NCBI RefSeq assembly: GCF_026342405.1 | Contig: NZ_JAPEMU010000001.1 | Coordinates: 1,984,001 to 2,048,000, forward strand | Direction of reading: 5' to 3' | Length of the DNA: 64,000 nucleotides | Source: Kitasatospora sp. NBC_00240 | GTDB taxonomy: Bacteria; Actinomycetota; Actinomycetes; Streptomycetales; Streptomycetaceae | Shown: in pieces, positions 51,601-60,486 of the stretch | Numbering within the stretch: position 1 is the first letter of the stretch | How the letters are laid out: every line of letters starts with the position of its first letter | Translations under genes and position numbers: made by a program | Notes under the pieces: model-generated | What the model was told of the DNA's origin: nothing | What the model saw: only the letters and a program-made list of their open reading frames with translations | Database searches by the model: none

Positions 51601-52222
51601 CGGGTACCAGTTCGTCGGGCGGACGGTGCAGATGTGGTCCGGCTGGCAGCAGCGCGGCCCGTTCACGCCGGGCGCGCCCTGGCTGCTGCGGTTCTTCGAC
51701 CGGATCCGGTGGTACCCGGTGTCGGCGGAGGAACTGCTGGAGATGCGGGCCGACATGGCCGCCGGGCGGCTGGAACTGAAAGTGGAGGAGGGCGAGTTCG
51801 CGCTCGCCGACCATCTGCGTTTCCTCGCGGAGAACGCCGGCCCGATCGAGGACTTCCGGGCCGTGCAGGCCGCCGCCTTCGGCGCCGAGCGCCAGGCCTG
51901 GGAGGAGGCGGGCGAGTTCGACCGCGCCGAGAGTGCCGCCGCCGCGGCGCCGGGGCCGGTCCGGCAGGTCGTCGCGCCGCCCGGCGGGGCCGTGGTGGAG
52001 GCCGAGTTCATCGCCTGTGTCTGGAAGGTGGATGTCAGGGCGGGCGAAAGCGTCCGCCAGGGGCAGCAGTTGATGGCCTTGGAGGCGATGAAGATGGAGT
52101 CCCCGGTGTTCGCCGCGCGGGACGGCGTGGTGGCGGAGCTGCTGGTGGGACCGGGCGACCAGGTGGAGGCTGGCTCCCCGCTGGTCGTGCTGGCCGGCGT
52201 CCCCGCGGAGGTGGCGGCGTGA
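48629..52222 (+). CDS. Biotin-dependent guanidine/urea carboxylase
   Basis: This is a 1197-residue multifunctional biotin enzyme that carboxylates guanidine (or urea) with bicarbonate and ATP. Domains in order are biotin carboxylase (1-445: LLIANRGEIAVRI, ATP-grasp KATGGGGGIGMQ, EVNTRLQVEHPVTE), KipA-like (about 450-775: VVRAGTLTSVQDWPGR), KipI-like (about 785-1000: GDDNLLVEYGPMQLDL), a linker with the carboxyltransferase C-terminal part (TKYNPARTWTAENSVGIGG), and a biotinyl domain ending the protein with K1155 in ALEAMKMES. ATG 48629 is 5 bases after the DUF1989 gene. Two upstream DUF1989 genes are the genomic hallmark of the guanidine form; an Asp/Asn switch in the carboxyltransferase site, not located here, would settle it. 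Confidence 0.93.
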   Translation: MTYDTLLIANRGEIAVRIIRTARRLGLRTVAVFSDPDRSAPHVRLADHAVRLGPAPAKDSYLRADLVLGAALDSGAGAVHPGYGFLSEDAGFARRVEAAGLSFVGPTPQQLEVFGAKHTARAAAEAAGVPLLPGTGLLPGLDDALVAAESIGYPVMLKATGGGGGIGMQACRSAAELAGAWERVQRVAAASFSTAGVFLERLVEQARHVEVQVFGDGTGRVVTLGDRDCSLQRRNQKVLEEAPAPGLPDHVRRQLADSARALCAGVDYRSAGTVEYVYDAVREEAYFLEVNTRLQVEHPVTEAVHGVDLVEWMLRLAQGDTGVVREVGPPVGHAVEARIYAEDPSRDHRPSAGLLTEVAFPASTRVDAWVETGTEVTTSYDPMLAKVIVHGTDRDAALAELTTALAGTRIEGIETNLGLLRAVPSVGAVRAAAHHTGTLAGVTDPTPRIEVVRAGTLTSVQDWPGRTGYWHVGVPPCGPMDDLSFRLGNRALGNPEGLPGLECTLQGPALRFTRPTWVCVTGAPAAVTVDDRPVPQWEPVLVPAGAVLDLAAPPGPGLRTYLLLAGGLDVPRFLGSAATFTLGKFGGHGGRALRAGDVLHGGTGGPHPDFAPVPPAERPEFGTLWELPAAEGPHAAPEFFTEQDVETFYAADWKVHFNSARTGVRLVGPKPAWARTDGGEAGLHPSNIHDTPYSVGAVDYTGDMPVLLGPDGPSLGGFVCPATVVTGQRWKLGQLRPGDTVRFVPVTLDAAADLRSSPAAAPAPSRAPITDGGVLGRLPATADRPSVTYRRSGDDNLLVEYGPMQLDLALRMRVHALAERLAAAQPAGMLGLTPGIRSLQVHTDPDVLPVPRLLALVREIEAALPATGQLRVPSRTVHLPLSWDDPATREAITRYMAGVRDDAPWCPWNIEFIRRINGLESVEDVYRTVFDAEYLVLGLGDVYLGAPVATPLDPRHRLVTTKYNPARTWTAENSVGIGGAYLCVYGMEGPGGYQFVGRTVQMWSGWQQRGPFTPGAPWLLRFFDRIRWYPVSAEELLEMRADMAAGRLELKVEEGEFALADHLRFLAENAGPIEDFRAVQAAAFGAERQAWEEAGEFDRAESAAAAAPGPVRQVVAPPGGAVVEAEFIACVWKVDVRAGESVRQGQQLMALEAMKMESPVFAARDGVVAELLVGPGDQVEAGSPLVVLAGVPAEVAA

Positions 52223-53949
52223 CGGCGACCAGGGCGAAGGCGGAGCCGGCGGGCGGCGGCGCCCTGCGGCGGGTGCGCGAGGCGTACCGGCGGATCGCCG
52301 AGGCGGACCGGCCCGAGGTGTGGATCGGTCTGCGGCCGCAGGAGGAGGCGGAGCGTGAGGCCGCCGAGGTGGACGCCCGCCGGGCCGCCGGCGCCTACCT
52401 GCCGCTGGCGGGGACGGTGTTCGCGGTGAAGGGCAACATCGACCTGACCGGTCTGCCGACCACCGCCGGCTGCCCGTCCTTCGCCCGCCTGCCCGAGGCG
52501 GACGCCCCCGCGGTGGCCCGGCTGCGGGCGGGCGGCTCGGTGCCGCTCGGCACCACCAACCTCGACCAGTTCGCCACCGGCCTGGTCGGCACCCGCAGCC
52601 CGTACGGCGCGGTGCGGGGCGCCGTCGACCCGGCCCGGGTGGCGGGCGGCTCCAGCTCCGGTTCGGCGGTCGCGGTCGCCCTGGGCCTGGTCGACCTGGC
52701 ACTCGGGACGGACACGGCGGGCTCCGGCCGGGTGCCCGCCGCCTTCAACGGCATCGTCGGGCTCAAGCCGACCGGCGGCGTGGTGCCCACCACCGGCGTG
52801 GTCCCGGCCTGCCGCAGCCTGGACTGCGTCTCGGTGTTCGCCCGGTCCGTCGACGCGGCCGAACTCGCGTACGGGATCATCGCCGACCCCGTACCGGTCG
52901 GCCCGGCGCCGCGGCGGCCGGGACCCTGGCGGGTCGCGGTGCCCGCGCTCGACCGGCTCGGGGAACTGGACGAGGGGTGGGGGGCCGCGTACACGGCCGC
53001 CGCGGATCGGCTCGCGGCCGCCGGCGCCGACCTCCGGGACATCGACCTGGCACCGTTCGGCGCGGTGGCGAGGATGCTCTACGAGGGTGCCTTCGTGGCC
53101 GAACGCTACGACGCGGTGGGCGAGTTCATCGAGAGGCAGGGCGACGCGGCCGATCTCGACCCGGTGGTGCGCGGGATCATCACGGCCGGCCGGGACATCC
53201 CGGCGCACCGGCTGTACCGCGACCTGGCGGTGCTGGCCCGGCTGCGGGACGTCGCCCTGGCCGAACTCGGCGAGGCGGACGCCCTGTTGCTGCCCACCAC
53301 GCCGGGCCACCCGACGCTGGCGGAGGTCGCCGCCGACCCGGTGGGGGCCAACAGTCGGCTCGGCCGGTTCACCAACTCGACCAATCTGCTGGGGCTCTGC
53401 GCCCTCGCGGTGCCGGCCGGGCAGGTCCGGGGCCTGCCGTTCGGGGTGATGCTGATCGGCCGCCCGCACACCGAGTCCCGGCTGGCCGTCCTGGCCCGGC
53501 TGCTCGCCGCTCCCCCGGCGCCGGCCGCCGCTTCGGCAGCAGCTCCGACCGGGCCGCCGGCAGTCCGGCTCGCGGTGCTCGGGGCGCACCTCACCGGCCA
53601 GCCCCTGAACGGCCAACTGCTGGCACTGGGAGCCACCTTGGCCACCACCACCCGGACGGCACCGGACTACCGCCTGTACGCTCTGGACACCGTCCCCGCC
53701 AAGCCCGGCCTGGTCCGGGTGCCGTCCGGCGGGGCGTCGGTCGAGGCCGAGGTCTGGGAGCTGCCGGCGGCCGGCCTCGGCGCGCTGACCGCCGCCCTGC
53801 CCGAGCCGATGGCGATCGGCTCCGTCCGCCTCGCCGACGGCAGCCGGGTCGCGGGGTTCCTCTGCGAGCCGGCCGCCCTGGCCGGCGCCGAGGACATCAC
53901 CGGGTACGGCGGTTGGCGCGGCTACCTCGCCGCGCACGAACCGTCCTGA
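52219..53949 (+). CDS. atzF: Allophanate hydrolase
   Basis: This is a 576-residue amidase-signature enzyme that converts allophanate to two CO2 and two NH3, completing guanidine or urea nitrogen release. The Ser-cisSer-Lys triad is visible: K71 in AVKGNIDLTG, the GGSSSGSAVA loop (143-152) and nucleophile S169 in GTDTAGSG. The C-terminal domain (about 455-576) is the allophanate hydrolase-specific decarboxylation domain (AVLGAHLTGQPLNGQLLALGA, YRLYALDTVPAKPGL, GFLCEPAAL). GTG 52219 overlaps the carboxylase stop (GTGA). It is the last gene of the operon. Confidence 0.94.
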   Translation: MTATRAKAEPAGGGALRRVREAYRRIAEADRPEVWIGLRPQEEAEREAAEVDARRAAGAYLPLAGTVFAVKGNIDLTGLPTTAGCPSFARLPEADAPAVARLRAGGSVPLGTTNLDQFATGLVGTRSPYGAVRGAVDPARVAGGSSSGSAVAVALGLVDLALGTDTAGSGRVPAAFNGIVGLKPTGGVVPTTGVVPACRSLDCVSVFARSVDAAELAYGIIADPVPVGPAPRRPGPWRVAVPALDRLGELDEGWGAAYTAAADRLAAAGADLRDIDLAPFGAVARMLYEGAFVAERYDAVGEFIERQGDAADLDPVVRGIITAGRDIPAHRLYRDLAVLARLRDVALAELGEADALLLPTTPGHPTLAEVAADPVGANSRLGRFTNSTNLLGLCALAVPAGQVRGLPFGVMLIGRPHTESRLAVLARLLAAPPAPAAASAAAPTGPPAVRLAVLGAHLTGQPLNGQLLALGATLATTTRTAPDYRLYALDTVPAKPGLVRVPSGGASVEAEVWELPAAGLGALTAALPEPMAIGSVRLADGSRVAGFLCEPAALAGAEDITGYGGWRGYLAAHEPS

Positions 53950-54069
53950 CCGACCTCACATACCTGACCGACCTGGCCAGGCGGACCGGGCGGACCCCGA
54001 CGGCTCCAGGATCCGTCCCCGGGGCCGTCCGGGGCGACCCGGGCCGCTCCGGGCCGCCCCGGCGGTCGC

Positions 54070-54777
54070 TCAGCGGTCCCCGCGCCGGATCAGCCCGCGG
54101 GTGGTGGCCGCCCGGACCGCGGCCGTCCGCGAGTCCACCCCGAGCTTGGTGTAGATGTGCACCAGGTGGGACTTCACGGTCGCCTGGCTGAGGTGCAGCT
54201 GCTGGCTGATCTGCTGGTTGGTCAGCCCGGCGGCGACCAGTCCGAGGACTTCGGTCTCGCGGGCGCTGAGCGCGGCCGAAGGCGTACGCATCCGCTCCAG
54301 CAGGCGGTCGGCGACCGTGGCGGCCAGGGCGGAGCGGCCGGCGGCGGCGGCCCGGACCGCCTGCGCCAGCTCCTCCGGCGGCGCGTCCTTCAGCAGGTAG
54401 CCGGTGGCGCCCGCCTCCAGCGCCGGCACCGTGTCGGCGTCGGTGTCGTAGGTGGTGACGATCAGCACCCGGGGGGCGCCGGGCCGGGCGGTGATCGCGG
54501 CGGTGGCCTGGGCGCCGTTCATGCCGCGGCCGAACTGCAGGTCCATCAGCACCACGTCGACGTCCGGCCGGGCGGCCAGCTGGACGGCCTGCTCGGCGGT
54601 GGCCGCCTCCGCGACCACGACGAAGTCGGCCTCGCCCTCCAGGACGGCCCGCAACCCGGCCCGCACCACCGGATGGTCGTCGGCGAGGAGCAGCCGGATC
54701 GGCGCGGCCGGGGCACTGCCGGGCGGGGTACTGCCGGGCGGGTCCGGCGGGACGGCGGGTCGGGCGGGGTCGCTCAT
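54070..54777 (-). CDS. NarL/FixJ family response regulator
   Basis: This is a 235-residue two-component response regulator. The receiver domain (about 27-145) has the acidic pocket DD (LLADDHPVV), phosphoacceptor D79 in VVLMDLQFG, the TTYD switch and K in LLKDAPPEEL. The C-terminal LuxR/GerE HTH (about 168-230) reads LSARETEVLGLVAAGLTNQQISQQLHLSQATVKSH in overlapping pieces. The Pro-rich N-terminal 26 residues are unusual but common in actinomycetes. ATG 54777 overlaps the kinase stop (ATGA). The divergent FtsX-type ABC transporter is the obvious candidate target. Confidence 0.93.
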   Translation of the reverse strand: MSDPARPAVPPDPPGSTPPGSAPAAPIRLLLADDHPVVRAGLRAVLEGEADFVVVAEAATAEQAVQLAARPDVDVVLMDLQFGRGMNGAQATAAITARPGAPRVLIVTTYDTDADTVPALEAGATGYLLKDAPPEELAQAVRAAAAGRSALAATVADRLLERMRTPSAALSARETEVLGLVAAGLTNQQISQQLHLSQATVKSHLVHIYTKLGVDSRTAAVRAATTRGLIRRGDR

Positions 54778-55970
54778 GCGTCCTCCTCGGCCGGTTCGGG
54801 CAGCAGGACGGCCAGCGCGGTGCCCTGGCCGGGGGCGGACTCCACCGTGAAGGTGCCGCCGAGGGCGCGGGCCCGGGCCCGCATCGCGGGCAGGCCGAAC
54901 CCGGCGTCGCCGGTGCCGGGCGCGGGCACGGCGGCCGGGTCGAAGCCGGTCCCGTCGTCGAAGACGTCCAGGGCGACCTCGGAGTCCATGTAGCTCAGGG
55001 TGACCTCGGCGTGCGAGGCCCGTGCGTGCCGGACGGTGTTCGCCAGCGCCGACTGGGCGATCCGCAGCAGCGCCACCTCGTGCGGCCCGGGCAGCGGCGC
55101 CGGGTCGCCGGAGAGATGGAACCGGACCGGCACGCCGCTGTGCTCGGCGGTGGTGGCGCAGAGCCGCTCCAGCGCGGCAGGCAGCGAGGAACCGTCCAGG
55201 TCCGGCGGGGTGAGCGCGCGGACGAAGCGGCGGGCCTCGGCGAGGTTGTCCTGCGCGGCCTGCCGGGCCTGTTCCACGTACCCGGCGGCGGCCTCGGTGC
55301 GCTCGGGCAGCGCCCGGCCGGCGGCCCGCAGCAGCAGTTGGATGCTGGACAGGCTCTGCGCCAGGGTGTCGTGGATCTCCCGGGCAAGGCGCTCCCGCTC
55401 GGCCAGCACGCCGGCGGTGTGGTGGGCGGCGGCCAGGTCGGCGCGGGCGGCGCTCAGCTCGTCGATCAGCCGCCGGCGCTCCTCGCTCTCCCGGTAGAGG
55501 GCCTGGTAGCCGAGCACGGTGGCGGTGGCGACGGCCGCGCCGAGGGTCGGCCCGATGGCCGCGGCCAGGTCGAAGCGGTGCTGGTGCCCGGCGAAGCCGA
55601 GGACGGCCGCCGCGGTGGTCAGGCCGACCGCGATCAGCCCGGTGCGGCGCCCGAGCAGGTGCAGCTGGAGGAAGTACAGCGGGAAGGCGAGCCAGACGCC
55701 GTCCTGGGTGAGGGCCAGCAGGACCAGCCAGGCCGCGCTCAGCGCGGCGAGCCATACGGCGGCGCCGGTCCGCGAGCGGCGGACGGCGCCGAGCAGCGGG
55801 CCGGCCGCGTAGACGGCGCCCATCGTGAGGGCCGCGGCGGTGACGGCCGCCGGCCGGGAGCTGTGGACGGTGGAGCGGGCCACGGCCAGCGCGAGCAGGC
55901 CGGCCACCAGCAGGTGCAGACAGATCCGGAGCACGGCGGCGACGGGGGTGAGTGAACGGTCGGTCGCCAT
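54774..55970 (-). CDS. Sensor histidine kinase, HisKA_3 type
   Basis: This membrane sensor kinase of 398 residues partners with the NarL-type regulator. About five hydrophobic helices (residues 10-155) form the sensor with only short loops, so it may sense membrane or envelope perturbation. A coiled segment (160-195) leads to the HisKA_3 phosphoacceptor H200 in REIHDTLAQSLSSIQ, then an HATPase domain with N in LANTVRHA, the G1 box FDDGTGFDP and G2 box GFGLPAMRARARALGG. ATG 55970 follows GGAGG closely. It is divergent from the ABC transporter genes at 56134-57941, with a 163-base shared control region. Confidence 0.92.
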   Translation of the reverse strand: MATDRSLTPVAAVLRICLHLLVAGLLALAVARSTVHSSRPAAVTAAALTMGAVYAAGPLLGAVRRSRTGAAVWLAALSAAWLVLLALTQDGVWLAFPLYFLQLHLLGRRTGLIAVGLTTAAAVLGFAGHQHRFDLAAAIGPTLGAAVATATVLGYQALYRESEERRRLIDELSAARADLAAAHHTAGVLAERERLAREIHDTLAQSLSSIQLLLRAAGRALPERTEAAAGYVEQARQAAQDNLAEARRFVRALTPPDLDGSSLPAALERLCATTAEHSGVPVRFHLSGDPAPLPGPHEVALLRIAQSALANTVRHARASHAEVTLSYMDSEVALDVFDDGTGFDPAAVPAPGTGDAGFGLPAMRARARALGGTFTVESAPGQGTALAVLLPEPAEEDA

Positions 55971-56133
55971 CCCTCCAGGCTAGGCGCCCGCGCCGGGGCC
56001 GGGCATCAATCGAAAGGTTGACCTGCGGTTGTGTCCTTCGATGCGGAGGATCCAATCCCCGGTGCGATGCCGGAGTCCAGGCTCCCCGGGGAGATTGGTG
56101 AGCGTCAACCCGCTGCCGAGGGAAAGGCCCGTC

Positions 56134-57260
<1,127 letters not shown>

Positions 57261-57264
<4 letters not shown>

Positions 57265-57941
57265 GCCTGCAGCTCGCGAACATCACCCTCACCTACCCGG
57301 ACGGCGACGGCCGGCTGACCGCCCTGGACGACGTGTCGCTGGACGTCCCGGCGGGCACGGTCACCGCGGTGGTCGGCCCGTCCGGCTCGGGGAAGTCCAG
57401 CCTGCTGGCGGTGGCCGCCACCCTGATCGCCCCGGACCGCGGGCGGGTCGTGCTGGACGGCGTGGACACCGGTGGCCTGGACCGCGCCGGGCTGAGCGCC
57501 TTGCGCCGGCAGCGGATCGGCATCGTGTTCCAGCAGCCCAACCTGCTGCCTTCGCTGACCGCCGCCGAGCAGCTCCAGGTGATGGCCCATCTGGACGGCC
57601 GCTCCCCGCGCGCGGCCCGCGCCCGGGCGCTGGAGCTGCTGGCGGCGGTCGGCCTGCCGGATCTGGCCGGCCGGCGCCCGCACCAGCTCTCCGGCGGCCA
57701 GCGTCAGCGGGTGAACATCGCCCGCGCGCTGATGAACGAGCCGACCGTGCTGCTGGTGGACGAGCCGACCAGCGCCCTGGACCACGAACGCGGCGCGGCG
57801 GTGATCGAGCTGATCACCGGCCTCACCCACCGCCGGGCCACCGCCACCGTGCTGGTCACCCACGACCGCACCCACCTGACCGCCGTCGACCAGGTCGCCG
57901 AGGTGCGCGACGGGCGGCTGACCGTACCGGCCGGCGTATGA
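57261..57941 (+). CDS. ABC transporter ATP-binding protein (MacB/LolD type)
   Basis: This 226-residue ATPase partners with the FtsX-like permease. Walker A is GPSGSGKSS, Q-loop IVFQQPNLLPSLT, signature LSGGQRQRVNIARAL, Walker B VLLVDEPTSALD and H-loop LVTHD. Length and pattern fit the LolD/MacB group. ATG 57261 overlaps the upstream stop by 4 bases, so the stoichiometry is translationally tied. Control is probably by the divergent two-component system. A strong terminator follows immediately. Confidence 0.94.
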
Positions 57942-57944
57942 CGG

Positions 57945-57982
57945 CGGAGTCCCCCGACCGGTTCTCCGGCCGGGGGACTCCG
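57945..57982. terminator. Terminator between ABC ATPase and Uma2 genes
   Basis: A long stem (57945-57960 with 57965-57982, one A/C mismatch, TTCT-type loop) begins four bases after the ATPase stop codon. It can also terminate the converging Uma2-family gene. Confidence 0.85.
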
Positions 57983-57994
57983 GGAGGAGCGGCG

Positions 57995-58591
57995 CTACTT
58001 CTCCGGGCCGAGCACGGTGTCGACGGAGAGCTTCACCGGCGCGCCGAGGGACGCCGGGAGCTCGAAGGACTGCCCGGGGTGGTGCACCGCGTGGAGGCGG
58101 TACTCGCCGTCCGACGGGTCGGTGAGCACCATGACCTTTCGGTTCCTCCGGTCGACGATCACGTAGACCGGGACGCCGGCGCTGGCGTACGCGGCGGGCT
58201 TCACCTTCAGGTCGGAGCTGTGGTTCTGCGAGGTGACCTCCAGAACGAGCCGGAAGACCGCTGGGTCGTAGCAGTTGTTCTCGACGTGGTGTTCGTCGAT
58301 GTCCCCGTCCACCACGGCCAGGTCCGGAATGGCGTAGTCCGACGGGCCGTCCGGCAACCGGATCCCGATGCCCTGGAGCACCTGTGTCTCCTCGCCGTGA
58401 AGGCCGGCCGCCAGAAACGGGACCATGATGTTGGTCAGCGACCGGCTGTGAGGAGCATCGGGCGGCGGCGTCACGGCGATCTGGCTCCCGATGATCTCGA
58501 CCCGGTACCCGACCAGCTGGTCGGAGATCAGGTCGGCCGCTTCGAGCAGCGTCGGCTGCTCGAAGGGCTGTTCCACTGCTGCGGCGGACAT
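57995..58591 (-). CDS. Uma2 family (PD-(D/E)XK-like) putative restriction endonuclease
   Basis: This 198-residue protein is of the Uma2/DUF820 family, restriction-endonuclease-like folds abundant in actinomycetes and cyanobacteria. The nuclease-core residues appear as DYAIPDLAVVDGD (Asp), FRLVLEVTSQNHSSDLKVKPAAYASAGVPVYVIVD (Glu and Lys region, shown in part) with the trailing Tyr-Ala pattern. No methyltransferase or toxin partner is adjacent, and the biological role of the family is unsettled; mobile-element-linked nuclease or repair functions have been suggested. ATG 58591 (MSAAAVEQP) follows AGGAGG, so the longer in-frame ATG upstream is not used. It stands alone downstream of gntR. Confidence 0.85.
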   Translation of the reverse strand: MSAAAVEQPFEQPTLLEAADLISDQLVGYRVEIIGSQIAVTPPPDAPHSRSLTNIMVPFLAAGLHGEETQVLQGIGIRLPDGPSDYAIPDLAVVDGDIDEHHVENNCYDPAVFRLVLEVTSQNHSSDLKVKPAAYASAGVPVYVIVDRRNRKVMVLTDPSDGEYRLHAVHHPGQSFELPASLGAPVKLSVDTVLGPEK

Positions 58592-58685
58592 GGAGTTCCT
58601 CCTGGCTGCCGATGTCGGGACCATCATCGTAGGGCGGGCGACGCGTTCGGGGACTTCTCCCCCGGCCTCACCCGGACGGGTGTCG

Positions 58686-59396
58686 TCAGCGCGCCCGGAG
58701 CCGCAGCGCGGGGCGCTCCTCCTCGGCGTCCGCGCGGCCCTCGGCCCAGAGCGAGCGGACGTGGCCGAGGTGGCGGGACATGCACTCCTCGGCGGCGTCC
58801 GCGTCGCCGGAGATCATCAGGTCGAGCAGCTCCAGGTGCTCCTCGGCGGAGGAGACCAGCTCGCCGCGCTCGTCGAGGCGGGTGAGGCCGTAGAGGCGGG
58901 ATCTCTTGCGGAGGTCGCCGACCACCTCGACCAGGCGGGCGTTGCCGGCCAGGCCGAGCAGGTCGAGGTGGAACTGGCGGTCCGCCTCCAGGTAGCCGAT
59001 CAGGTCGTGCCGTCCGGCGGCGTCGACGATGGCCTGGGCGGCAGGGCGCAGCAGCTCCAGCTGCTCGGGGGTGGCCGTGCGGGTGACCCGGCCGACGGTC
59101 GGCACCTCGATCAGGGCGCGGATCTCGGTGAAGTCGTCGAGGTCGCCCTCGGTGAGTTCGGTGACCCGGAACCCCTTGTTGCGGACGGCCTCGACCAGCC
59201 CTTCGCGGGCCAGGTCGAGCATCGCCTCGCGGACGGGGGTGGCGGAGACGCCGAAGTCGGCGGCGAGCGCGGGGGCCGAGTAGACGACGCCGGGGCGCAG
59301 CTCGCCGGAGATCAGGGCGGCCCGCAGGGCGTGGGCGACCTGGTCGCGCAGCCGCTCCTGGACGGAGATCAGGTTGCGGGGTTTGAGGTCGGCCAT
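58686..59396 (-). CDS. GntR family (FCD) regulator of the hydroxyproline operon
   Basis: This 236-residue FadR-subfamily regulator has a winged HTH (about 10-78: ISVQERLRDQVAHALRAALISGEL, AADFGVSATPVREAMLDLAREGLVE). The FCD ligand domain (about 90-215) has the metal-binding His residues in DRQFHLDLL, SAEEHLELL and MSRHLGHV. FCD regulators usually sense carboxylic acids. ATG 59396 follows GGAGG. It lies at the 3' end of a proline racemase/dehydrogenase operon on the same strand, and a long dyad (59426-59462) lies directly upstream. An intermediate such as pyrroline-4-hydroxy-2-carboxylate or hydroxyproline is a reasonable effector. Confidence 0.9.
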   Translation of the reverse strand: MADLKPRNLISVQERLRDQVAHALRAALISGELRPGVVYSAPALAADFGVSATPVREAMLDLAREGLVEAVRNKGFRVTELTEGDLDDFTEIRALIEVPTVGRVTRTATPEQLELLRPAAQAIVDAAGRHDLIGYLEADRQFHLDLLGLAGNARLVEVVGDLRKRSRLYGLTRLDERGELVSSAEEHLELLDLMISGDADAAEECMSRHLGHVRSLWAEGRADAEEERPALRLRAR

Positions 59397-59425
59397 GGTG
59401 TTCCTCCGGCTGGTCGCAGGACACC

Positions 59426-59462
59426 ATTGTACAATGTCACGTTACGTGTGATGTACAACATT
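59426..59462. promoter_or_regulatory. Extended dyad operator upstream of gntR
   Basis: ATTGTACAAT (59426-59435) and ATGTACAACAT (59451-59461) flank CACGTTACGTG (59438-59448), a perfect inner palindrome. The TTGTACAA-type half-sites fit the TNGTNNNACNA consensus of FadR-like GntR regulators. It is 30 bases before gntR, suggesting autoregulation. Confidence 0.75.
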
Positions 59463-59555
59463 CCGGCATCCGGACCTGCGGGCGCCCGCCCCATCGTGGC
59501 AGCGGCCGCCGCCCGCCACAACGCCTCGGCCGGCACGGGCGCCGGACCGTCCCGA

Positions 59556-60476
59556 TCAGAGCGCCCCGCCGCCTCGCCGGTACATCTCGGCCGCCACCGC
59601 CAGGTCCTCCCAGGCCTGGCCGACGCTCTTGAAGAAGCGCGGCCGGTCCCCGGGCACGGGCGCCTTCCCCCGCACCAGCTCCGCCAGGTTGTGGGGCGAT
59701 CCGACGTCCACCCCCGCCAGCAGCAGGTCACCCGCCTCCCGCCCGGCGGCGGCCCGCGCCTCCACGTACAGCTCCGACCGGCGGACCAGCGCGGTGTCCA
59801 CCTCCCGGGCGTCCGGCTCGTGGGAGCCGACCGCGGCGACCGCGGCGTGCGCCGGCAGCAGCGCGCCGTCGAACAACGGGGTGCGCGCCGTGGTGCAGCA
59901 GACCACCAGGTCCGCCTCGGCGACCGCCTCCGGCGTGCCGGTGGCCGCGGCCGGGCCGAGCCCCTGGGCGTACCGGACCAGCGCCTCGGCCGGCCCGGCA
60001 CTGCGGGCCACCACGGTGACCCGGGTCAGCGGCCGGATCGCCAGCAGCGCGTCCAGGTGCCCGTACGCCTGCGGGCCGGCGCCGAACAGCACCAGGTGCG
60101 CCGCCCCCGGGACGGCGAGGCGGCGCAGCGCGACGGCGGTGACCGCCGGGGTGCGCAGCGCGGTCAGGGCCGCGCCGTCGTACAGGGCGAGCGGCCGGAG
60201 GGTGGGCCCGTCCAGCAGCAGGTAGCTGCCGGTGATCCGGGGCAGGCCGCGGGCCGGGTTGGCCGGGGCGACGCCCGCGATCTTGACGCCCGCGTACCCG
60301 GCGGAGGCGGCGGGCATCAGCAGCAGCTCCCCGGCCGGCACGGGTACGCCCGTCCGGGGCGGGCAGTCCTCGGGGTCGAGCCCCTCGGCCAGCACGCGTT
60401 CGATCGCGTCCGCGGCCTCGGCCGGGGTGAGCGGGGCGGCGGCGGTGACGGGCGCGTCGGGGCGGCGGGCGGTCAT
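59556..60476 (-). CDS. Ornithine cyclodeaminase/mu-crystallin family reductase (pyrroline-2-carboxylate reductase candidate)
   Basis: This 306-residue protein has the ornithine cyclodeaminase/mu-crystallin fold, binding NAD(P)H at VLFGAGPQAYGHLDAL (Rossmann) with the substrate side at AGVKIAGVAPAN and ALYDGAALTALRTPAVTAVA. In hydroxyproline and trans-3-hydroxyproline catabolism, members of this family reduce delta1-pyrroline-2-carboxylate to L-proline; the context favours that over cyclodeaminase activity. ATG 60476 is 10 bases downstream of the racemase-family gene, so it is in the same operon. A strict call would need kinetics. Confidence 0.85.
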   Translation of the reverse strand: MTARRPDAPVTAAAPLTPAEAADAIERVLAEGLDPEDCPPRTGVPVPAGELLLMPAASAGYAGVKIAGVAPANPARGLPRITGSYLLLDGPTLRPLALYDGAALTALRTPAVTAVALRRLAVPGAAHLVLFGAGPQAYGHLDALLAIRPLTRVTVVARSAGPAEALVRYAQGLGPAAATGTPEAVAEADLVVCCTTARTPLFDGALLPAHAAVAAVGSHEPDAREVDTALVRRSELYVEARAAAGREAGDLLLAGVDVGSPHNLAELVRGKAPVPGDRPRFFKSVGQAWEDLAVAAEMYRRGGGAL

Positions 60477-60486
60477 CGGCGGTGGG

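Noticed and set aside
48611..52702. Very long minus-strand open frame opposite the carboxylase
   Set aside because: Low-complexity composition and no conserved motifs; the plus strand encodes complete carboxylase domains.
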